Positions 1 to 5,555 of a stretch of 9,287 nt of DNA are shown piece by piece. Where the stretch lies: positions 1 to 9,287 of the forward strand of contig CAYTPZ010000054.1 in NCBI GenBank assembly GCA_964440095.1, given 5' to 3'. Numbering within the stretch: position 1 is the first letter of the stretch; each line of letters begins with the position of its first letter. The notes under the pieces were generated by a model that was not told the DNA's origin, did no database searches, and worked only from the letters and a program-made list of their open reading frames with translations. The translations under genes and the position numbers were made by a program. Source of the stretch: JACNKJ01 sp964440095. GTDB taxonomy: Bacteria; Krumholzibacteriota; Krumholzibacteriia; JACNKJ01.

Positions 1-1
1 A

Positions 2-1837
2 TTCTTCTTCGGACAGGGACGCGTGGTCGCCGAGCGCGACGGCATCGGCCACTTTTTCATTTTCTGGGGCTTCATCATTCTAAGCCTGGCCACCCTGGAA
101 ACTTTCGTCCGCGGGTTCGCGCCACACTTCAGCTACGCGCAGATCATGGGCGCTTCGGGCTATGCCGCCTTCGGCGCACTGCTCGATCTCTTCGGCCTTG
201 CCGTGGTGCTCGCCATTTTCGTGAGCTACTACCGTCGCCTGGTGCAGAAACCCAAACGACTTGAAACCGACGACACTCACGCCCCCAAAGAAGCTCTCTT
301 CATTCTCACATTGATTTTGGGATTGGTCGTCTTCATGTGGCTGGCCCGCGGCGCCGAGGCGAATCTGGCGGGAGATTTCGAAAGTGTGAAGTGGTCACCC
401 ATTTCCAAGTTCTTCCAAAGCTTCGCCGGCAGCGGAGAAATTCATGTGCTCATCTATTGGTGGGTGCATACCCTGGCCATTCTCTTTTTCATGGCTTTCA
501 TCCCGCTTTCCAAGCACCTGCACATTCTCATGGCGGGGCCGAACATTCTCTTCCGACGTTTCGGACCTCGAGCGGTTCTAGGCAAGATCGATTTCGCCGA
601 CGAAACCGCCACCAAGTTCGGCAAGGACGAACTGGCCGACTTCAGCTGGAAGCAGATTCTCGATCACTACGCCTGCACCGAGTGCGGCAGGTGCCAGGCC
701 CATTGCCCGGCCTTCACCACCGATAAGCCACTGACGCCTTACGGGCTCATCCATCACGCCAAGGCCCATGCCATCGGCAAGGGTTCGGCAATCCTGGCGG
801 CGGGCGGCGAACTCGGCGAAGACGCACCCGAAGAAGCGAAGCGTGCGCTCATCGGCGATGTCATCAGCACCGACGCCCTTTGGTCCTGCACGACCTGCGG
901 CGCCTGCGAGCAAGCCTGTCCCGTGTTCATCGAGCACATTGAGAAAATCGTGGACCTTCGTCGCAGTCTCGTAATGATGCAGTCGAGTTTCCCCACCGAA
1001 GCTCAGGTGAGCCTGCGGAACCTGGAGACCAATCACAACCCATGGCAGATTCCCTACACGGATCGAGCCAAGTGGGCAGACGGCCTCGACATTCCGACTC
1101 TTGCTGAAAAACCCGACTCCGAACTGCTTCTCTGGGTGGGTTGCCTGGGCAGTTTCGACGAGCGAAGCCAGAAGATCACCAAAGCCTTCGCCAGTCTTCT
1201 TAAGAAAGCGGGCGTGGAGTTCGCCATTTTAGGACAGGAAGAGAAATGCTGCGGCGATCCGGCGCGGCGTATCGGAAACGAATACCTGGGCGCCATGCAG
1301 GTAGAAGCCAACGTGACCGTCATGAACGGCTACAATGTGAAGAAGATCGTCACGGCTTGCCCCCACTGCTTCAATTCGATAGAGCATGAGTATCCCGGTT
1401 TCGGCGGCGACTACGAAGTGGTGCACCACGCCGACTTCCTTAACGAATTACTGGCCTCGGGCAAGCTGAAACCCACGGGCGAGCAGACGGGGAAGGTCAC
1501 CTTCCACGATTCCTGCTACCTGGGCCGCCACAACGACATCTACGACACGCCTCGTGAAGCTCTCAAGACCGTGCCCGGTGTGAACCTGGTGGAAATGCCC
1601 CGCAGCCGCGAAAACGGATTCTGCTGCGGCGCCGGCGGCGGTCGCATGTGGATGGAGGAAACCCTGGGCAGTCGCATCAACATCAACCGTGCGGAAGAAG
1701 CTGTGGAAACGGGTGCCGACACCGTGGCCGTGGCCTGCCCCTTCTGCGTGACCATGATGAGCGACGGCTTCAAGGATATCGATCGCGAAGATATGAAGGC
1801 TCTGGACATCGCAGAGATCCTCGACGCCAGTTGCTAG
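2..1837 (+). CDS. FadF/EMO-type (DUF224) membrane Fe-S oxidoreductase with two CCG domains, 5' partial
   Basis: The frame is already open at base 2 and reads FFFGQGR before the GTG at 23. That sequence fits the family, so the true start lies outside the window. Residues below are counted from base 23. Hydrophobic helices lie near 10-30, 45-70, 90-108 and 140-162, with His10, His150 and His165 as possible heme b ligands (NarI-like portion). A two-cluster ferredoxin follows, with Cys218/221/224/228 and Cys289/292/295/299. Two CCG domains follow, with Cys374, Cys409-410, Cys446/449 and Cys498, Cys534-535, Cys572/575, as in HdrD and GlcF. Known family role: FadF/EMO proteins pass electrons from ETF flavoprotein (for example from acyl-CoA dehydrogenation) to menaquinone. 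That this copy uses ETF is inference, because no etfAB gene is in view. A less likely alternative is another HdrD-like quinone reductase. The gene ends in TAG just before a terminator and converges on the molybdoenzyme operon. Confidence 0.88.
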   Translation, partial: FFFGQGRVVAERDGIGHFFIFWGFIILSLATLETFVRGFAPHFSYAQIMGASGYAAFGALLDLFGLAVVLAIFVSYYRRLVQKPKRLETDDTHAPKEALFILTLILGLVVFMWLARGAEANLAGDFESVKWSPISKFFQSFAGSGEIHVLIYWWVHTLAILFFMAFIPLSKHLHILMAGPNILFRRFGPRAVLGKIDFADETATKFGKDELADFSWKQILDHYACTECGRCQAHCPAFTTDKPLTPYGLIHHAKAHAIGKGSAILAAGGELGEDAPEEAKRALIGDVISTDALWSCTTCGACEQACPVFIEHIEKIVDLRRSLVMMQSSFPTEAQVSLRNLETNHNPWQIPYTDRAKWADGLDIPTLAEKPDSELLLWVGCLGSFDERSQKITKAFASLLKKAGVEFAILGQEEKCCGDPARRIGNEYLGAMQVEANVTVMNGYNVKKIVTACPHCFNSIEHEYPGFGGDYEVVHHADFLNELLASGKLKPTGEQTGKVTFHDSCYLGRHNDIYDTPREALKTVPGVNLVEMPRSRENGFCCGAGGGRMWMEETLGSRININRAEEAVETGADTVAVACPFCVTMMSDGFKDIDREDMKALDIAEILDASC

Positions 1838-1852
1838 GGCTAACTGACTCTC

Positions 1853-1884
1853 CCCGACTGTACCCGGGTACAGTCGGGTTTTTT
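1853..1884 (+). terminator. Intrinsic terminator of the Fe-S oxidoreductase gene
   Basis: A perfect 26-bp palindrome (1853-1878) can fold as an 11-bp stem with a CCGG loop. It is followed directly by six T (1879-1884). It begins 15 bases after the TAG stop at 1835-1837. The T run has the right polarity only for the + strand. On the minus strand the hairpin is preceded by the A run and has no U tract after it, so it would be at most a weak terminator for the opposing operon. The T run also encodes the TAA stop (1883-1885) of the convergent gene. Confidence 0.9.
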
Positions 1885-3220
1885 ATTGAGTCCTATCCTG
1901 CGCCATCTGCCGCTTGGGAGATCCCAGTTCCAAGTCCAGATAGAACTCCATTCGATCCACGAACTCGGCGATCAAAACAGCGGGAAGCAGAATCATGGTG
2001 AAGGCCTCGCTCTGGCTGAAAATGGCCAGGGCTGGAATGAGGAAACCCAGGAAGATTCGCGTCAGGGATAAACCGGGACGGAAACTTCGCCCCTGCATCG
2101 CCGCCTTCACCTTGCTTACTAGATAGAGGAACAGTTTGACGGCCAGCACGCTCTTGGCCAGCCCCAGGCTGCCCGTGAGAATTCCTGCGTAGAATAGGGC
2201 GCTAAGCAAGGTCGATGAACTTGGAATGTGCGGACCACGGCCCGCGTCGATGGTGGTGTAAAGGCGATCCATGGTGAACAAGACCCCGGCACCCAGAAAT
2301 AGCACAGGTATCGCCCAGGCAGGTGCTAGCTGCCATTGAAGGTAGATGAAACCCATCCCAATAAAAGCCGGCCAGAGGATGATCTCGCGACTGAGCCAGG
2401 AACTTCGCCAGCCGAGGATGGCGCGCCACGCAAGACCCTTCTTGCCCAAGTGAAGTGAAGCCAGGAGCATGAGCAGAATGCCGGTGCCTGCAAATGCGAA
2501 GGGGCTCACACTGGCATGGCCGAAGGGTTGCGCCGAAAGCAAGCCCACCATCACCGGCGCGAACCAGGTGAAGAGCAGAAGCGTCCATTCCTTGCGCAGG
2601 CTGATTCTACGAGTGGCAGGTGGGCTTGCTACATTCATCTCGTTAATGAGAGCAGCCGTCGTAGAATTCAGCTCCATCTCCGGTCGCTGGCGGCCTTCCT
2701 CAAGTGGAATCAGTTTCAGTGCCGCACCCAAACCGGCTTCGTTGAATCCCGGTACCTCTTGATGGGCGAAACCCGATTCGGTGCTCGCAAGGCCCAGGGC
2801 ATCGGTGGGACACCAGGCCACACAGGCCGGCTCCTTGCCTTCCGCCAGACGCGGTGCGCAGAAAGTGCACTTCTCCATGATGCCTTGTTCATGGTTCAGA
2901 GTTGGCGCGTCATAGGGACAGACCCAGGAGCAGTAGCTGCAGCCAATGCATTTGTCGGCCTCGATGAGAACGGCGCCCGTGGACACATCACGCGAGTAGG
3001 CCAAGGCGGGGCAAGCCTTCATGCACACCGCTGTCTCACAATGATTGCATGCCATGGAAAGGTGGTAAGCAGGCGCCGTCGCGACACCTTCCGAATTCGC
3101 GTCCAGCACCTTTCGCCAGCTTCGATCCCAGGGCAACTGGTTCTCGATGATGCAGGCAAGCTGGCAGGCAGCGCATCCCGTGCAGCGATTCAGATCAAAT
3201 TGAAAGGCCGGGCGCGTCAT
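1883..3220 (-). CDS. DmsB-DmsC fusion: four-cluster ferredoxin plus eight-helix-type membrane anchor (445 aa)
   Basis: Residues 1-150 are a DmsB-like electron-transfer subunit. Sixteen cysteines form four [4Fe-4S] sites: 13/16/19/23, 58/61/66/70, 91/94/97/101 and 118/121/133/137. Cys66 sits where NarH has Trp, so a 4Fe rather than 3Fe cluster is expected at that site. After a linker (about 150-207), KEWTLLLFTW opens a DmsC-like domain with about eight hydrophobic segments. It ends in a conserved-looking DRMEFYLDLE tail. DmsC-type anchors exchange electrons with menaquinol. The ATG at 3220 overlaps the TGA of the upstream gene (ATGA, 3217-3220), which implies coupled translation. A GGAAG at 3228-3232, seven bases upstream, supports this start. 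A further in-frame ATG at 3349 would add 43 residues, but these are Arg-rich, unlike the family, and lie inside the upstream gene. I read the protein as the wiring and anchor partner of that molybdoenzyme. Its 3' end abuts the terminator of the opposing gene. Confidence 0.92.
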   Translation of the reverse strand: MTRPAFQFDLNRCTGCAACQLACIIENQLPWDRSWRKVLDANSEGVATAPAYHLSMACNHCETAVCMKACPALAYSRDVSTGAVLIEADKCIGCSYCSWVCPYDAPTLNHEQGIMEKCTFCAPRLAEGKEPACVAWCPTDALGLASTESGFAHQEVPGFNEAGLGAALKLIPLEEGRQRPEMELNSTTAALINEMNVASPPATRRISLRKEWTLLLFTWFAPVMVGLLSAQPFGHASVSPFAFAGTGILLMLLASLHLGKKGLAWRAILGWRSSWLSREIILWPAFIGMGFIYLQWQLAPAWAIPVLFLGAGVLFTMDRLYTTIDAGRGPHIPSSSTLLSALFYAGILTGSLGLAKSVLAVKLFLYLVSKVKAAMQGRSFRPGLSLTRIFLGFLIPALAIFSQSEAFTMILLPAVLIAEFVDRMEFYLDLELGSPKRQMAQDRTQ

Positions 3221-5229
3221 GGCAGCACTTCCAATTCGACGAAATTGTCGTGAAAGGCTGCGCCGTGACCCATGTCGGTTTCTAGGCCGGCGGAACTGTC
3301 GTTGACCGTTCCCGCATCTCGCCACCAGCCGTTGGGTGCGGAAACACATCCCGTGCGAATGCCGAAACTGAGCCGCGCCTTGGCTTCGAAGTCTCCCCGA
3401 TCATTAAACACACGAAGTCGATCACCTGCGCCGATGCCACGCACTTCGGCATCGGCGGGGTGGAGAGTCAGCACTAGCTCGGGTTCCAGTGCACGCATCA
3501 GTTTGAGATCGCCGAACTGCGAGTGTATTCGATTCTTGGTATTGGGTGTTAGCAACTGCAAAGGAAACTTCGAGGATGCTTGAGATTCGCGAGCCTCCGA
3601 AAAACTCGGCAGTTCGGGAAGCCCCCACCTGTCTGCGGCCTCCCGCGACAGAAGTTCAATTTTCCCACTGGGTGTTTCAAAGCGCAAATCTTCAAAGGCT
3701 ATTTCCTGATGCCCCGGCGGAAGCTGAGGCCCTTCCCGCAACTTGGCCAGACTCAAACCATGAGGCGCGAGACGCTCTTCCAGATAGGCATCGATTTCAT
3801 TATCCGCGGGGATCATCCCTTTCAAATCCAAATCCATGTGCCGGGCCAGGCTCCGATAAATCTCGGTTTCGGGCATAACCTCGCCAGGTGAGTCCATCAC
3901 CTTGGGCTTGAGCTGAATGTAGGGATGCCAATAGGCCGTGATCACATCGCTTTGCTCGAGGAAACTCTTCGCCGGCAAAATAACGTCGGCCGCCCGAGCG
4001 GTATCCGTGAGGAACTGCTCGACCACCACTACGAAATCCAAATCATCGAATGCCTTCTTAACCGTACCGCTCTCGGGGTTTTGATTCAGAGGATTGCCAC
4101 GTTCCACCCATGCCGCATGAAGCGGCGGATCTTGCTGCGCCAACATATCGGCGCCCAGTCGTGCCGTGGAAATAGAAATACGCTGAGGTCCATCATCCAC
4201 TTCCGGCGGAAAGGAAGCCACGGGATCCTTGGGCCCGAAGATGTGGCTCTGAAGATTGGCATAGATCCAGCCCGCGCCAGGCTTGCCGATGTTCCCCGTA
4301 ATGGCCAGCAATGCGATGAGGGCACGCATGGTCTGGCCGCTGTTGGTATAGCGCTGCATGCCGAAGCCGGCCACAATACTCGCGGGACGCGTGCCGGCGA
4401 ATAGCTCGGCGAGTTTTTCTATCTGTGCCACCGAGACGCCGCAAATATCAGCAGCATGCGAGGGTGTGAAATCGGTGACGAGCTTTGCGAACTCGTGATA
4501 ACCATGAACGTGATGGTTCACGAATTCGGTATCGACCGCGTTATTGCGAACAAGTAGATGGGCCACGGCCAACGCAAGCGCTCCATCGGTGCCGGGACGT
4601 GGCTGAATCAAGATACCCGCGCGCTCGGAAGATTCCGTGCGCCGCGGATCCACCACCGCCAGCTTCGCGCCTGCAGAAAGTGCGCGCTCCACAAAAGGCA
4701 TCTGATGAACGTTGGTCTCCGCGGGGTTTTTCCCCCAGAGAACGATGAGTCGCGCGCTTTCCAGATCCCAGGGAGCGTTGTGTTTGTTCTCGCCCAAGGT
4801 CAGACGCGTGGCTTCAAGCCCGCTGGGCCAGCAGAGATCACCGTAGATGCTCGTGCAGCCGCCGAAGGCTTTCCAGAACTCGGAACCGGTGGCGTTCAGC
4901 ATGCCTTTGGTGCCGCTGGCTGCGTAGTAGAGCAGCGATTTGGGCCCATGGTTGGCCCGAAGGTGCAGCAACTTCTCACTGATGCTGCCTAGGGCCTCTT
5001 CCCAACTAATGCGTTCGAAATTATCGCCCTTGCGACGAAGCGGGTGGAGAATGCGATCGGGCGAGTGAACGCGTTCCACGTAACTGAGGCCCTTGAGGCA
5101 GGCTCCTTCGGGCGTTGCGCGATTGCCCTCGTAGGGTTCTACGCGGCGCAGTCGCCCGTCTTCCAGCTCAACACGAAGAGTGCAGGTACTGTAACAGTTG
5201 CGTGGGCAGGCTGTGACATAGCTGGGCAA
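3217..5229 (-). CDS. DmsA-like molybdopterin (Mo-bisPGD) oxidoreductase catalytic subunit, 670 aa
   Basis: This is a catalytic subunit of the DMSO reductase superfamily. The N terminus has a [4Fe-4S] site, Cys8/12/16/44 (C-x3-C-x3-C-x27-C), followed by Lys46 and the FERISWEEAL stretch typical of the family. Cofactor-binding motifs follow: GKNPAETN (166-173), DPR (194-196) and RPGTDGALALA (211-221). The C-terminal 120 or so residues form the molybdopterin-dinucleotide-binding domain. Cys133, in the segment GDLCWPSG, is the best candidate Mo ligand by position, which would resemble PsrA/PhsA more than the serine of DmsA; this is inference. The TTG start has a good ribosome site. The in-frame stop 46 bases upstream (TGA, 5275-5277) leaves no room for a twin-arginine signal, so a cytoplasmic location is likely. 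It is first in an operon with the fused electron-transfer/anchor gene. Substrate candidates include S-oxides, N-oxides, polysulfide, thiosulfate or formate. I cannot choose between them. No TorD/DmsD-type chaperone is in the window. Confidence 0.9.
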   Translation of the reverse strand: MPSYVTACPRNCYSTCTLRVELEDGRLRRVEPYEGNRATPEGACLKGLSYVERVHSPDRILHPLRRKGDNFERISWEEALGSISEKLLHLRANHGPKSLLYYAASGTKGMLNATGSEFWKAFGGCTSIYGDLCWPSGLEATRLTLGENKHNAPWDLESARLIVLWGKNPAETNVHQMPFVERALSAGAKLAVVDPRRTESSERAGILIQPRPGTDGALALAVAHLLVRNNAVDTEFVNHHVHGYHEFAKLVTDFTPSHAADICGVSVAQIEKLAELFAGTRPASIVAGFGMQRYTNSGQTMRALIALLAITGNIGKPGAGWIYANLQSHIFGPKDPVASFPPEVDDGPQRISISTARLGADMLAQQDPPLHAAWVERGNPLNQNPESGTVKKAFDDLDFVVVVEQFLTDTARAADVILPAKSFLEQSDVITAYWHPYIQLKPKVMDSPGEVMPETEIYRSLARHMDLDLKGMIPADNEIDAYLEERLAPHGLSLAKLREGPQLPPGHQEIAFEDLRFETPSGKIELLSREAADRWGLPELPSFSEARESQASSKFPLQLLTPNTKNRIHSQFGDLKLMRALEPELVLTLHPADAEVRGIGAGDRLRVFNDRGDFEAKARLSFGIRTGCVSAPNGWWRDAGTVNDSSAGLETDMGHGAAFHDNFVELEVLP

Positions 5230-5236
5230 GGGCGTG

Positions 5237-5242
5237 ACCTCC
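5237..5242 (-). promoter_or_regulatory. Ribosome binding site GGAGGT that fixes the TTG start
   Basis: On the minus strand GGAGGT lies seven bases before the TTG at 5229. No in-frame ATG or GTG with a ribosome site exists between the upstream stop (5275-5277) and the conserved cysteine cluster. This site therefore decides the unusual TTG start of the molybdoenzyme gene. Confidence 0.75.
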
Positions 5243-5248
5243 GTAACC

Positions 5249-5278
5249 TGTATAGGCCGTGGAGGGTCATCGCTTCAA
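5249..5278 (-). promoter_or_regulatory. Possible sigma-70-like promoter of the molybdoenzyme operon
   Basis: On the minus strand, TTGAAG (5273-5278) and TATACA (5249-5254) are separated by 18 bases. Each matches four of six consensus bases. Transcription would begin near 5242, at the ribosome site, giving a very short leader. The -35 element touches the end of the preceding terminator. The match is moderate and could be chance, but a promoter is expected here because the U-tract terminator isolates this operon from the upstream gene. Confidence 0.35.
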
Positions 5279-5466
5279 TAAAAAAGCCCGACCCCGGGGC
5301 TTCGCTGTTGAACCGGGGCCGGACAGGGGCAGCACTTGGGGCTGCGATGCTCTTGTAAGACCCAGGCATAGTCCGGCTTGGCGAAGACAGCACGCTGGTA
5401 CTGGGTCAGATTGATATCCTCGTCACCGTAGAATCCATCGGCGTATCCCAGGTAAAGATTCGATCT
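5275..5466 (-). other. 63-codon open stretch with coding-like composition but no usual start; possible gene remnant or small-RNA locus
   Basis: Reading the minus strand from 5466 to the TGA at 5275-5277 gives an open frame preceded by two TGA codons (5467-5472). The first 38 or so codons (5466 to about 5353) look like real protein, rich in Tyr and Asp and including GYADGFYGDEDINL and KPDYAWVLQE, with mostly G/C third positions. The end of the frame is only the translated terminator. No ATG, GTG or TTG begins it. A second frame just upstream reads NDEDRIFTWDTPMDS before it stops, so a frameshifted remnant of one gene is possible. I do not recognise the protein. A spacer with chance openness, or a short transcript ending at the 5280-5323 terminator, are alternatives. 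Confidence 0.25.
5280..5323 (-). terminator. Intrinsic terminator with U tract between the peptidase and the molybdoenzyme operon
   Basis: In the minus-strand RNA, 5323-5313 pairs with 5297-5287 in an 11-bp GC-rich stem that includes two G-U pairs. The 15-base loop is followed within one base by six U (5285-5280). The orientation fits transcripts arriving from the peptidase gene or from any small transcript made in 5324-5490. It sits about 230 bases past the peptidase stop, so it may be a second-stage terminator or the end of a separate unit. Confidence 0.75.
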
Positions 5467-5490
5467 TCATCATTCGTCACCTGTATGGGA

Positions 5491-5519
5491 AGAGGCCCCC
5501 GCTTTATGCGGAGGCCTCT
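5491..5519 (-). terminator. Strong hairpin just after the peptidase stop; probable 3' end or processing structure
   Basis: A 12-bp stem (5491-5502 with 5508-5519) closes a 5-base loop, 36 bases past the TAA of the peptidase gene. The single imperfect position (5498/5512) is a G-U pair in minus-strand RNA but an A-C mismatch in plus-strand RNA. This indicates that the minus-strand transcript is the one that folds. There is no clear U tract after it (it reads UUCCC), so it may act as a weak terminator or as a 3' stabiliser, with the U-tract hairpin at 5280-5323 as the real stop. Confidence 0.6.
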
Positions 5520-5555
5520 GAGTTACGGCATCAAACCCGACAGGTTTCGCCGGTC

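Noticed and set aside
2516..3253. A 245-codon plus-strand open frame opposite the DmsB-DmsC fusion
   Set aside because: It is antisense to codons for all four cluster sites. The Arg/His/Ala-rich composition is that of a shadow frame.
3221..3349. A 43-residue N-terminal extension of the DmsB-DmsC fusion, starting at an in-frame ATG at 3349
   Set aside because: The extension is Arg-rich, lies wholly inside the C-terminal codons of the molybdoenzyme gene, and does not resemble DmsB. The ATGA overlap and GGAAG site support the start at 3220.
5139..5393. An 84-codon minus-strand open frame across the spacer and the start of the molybdoenzyme gene
   Set aside because: It reads through the U-tract terminator and overlaps the conserved Cys-cluster codons of the real gene in another frame. 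Its protein is low in complexity and unlike any family I know.
5533..5547. Small inverted repeat AAACC/GGTTT after the peptidase stop
   Set aside because: The stem is only five pairs with two or three A-T pairs and no U tract. The 5491-5519 hairpin is far stronger.
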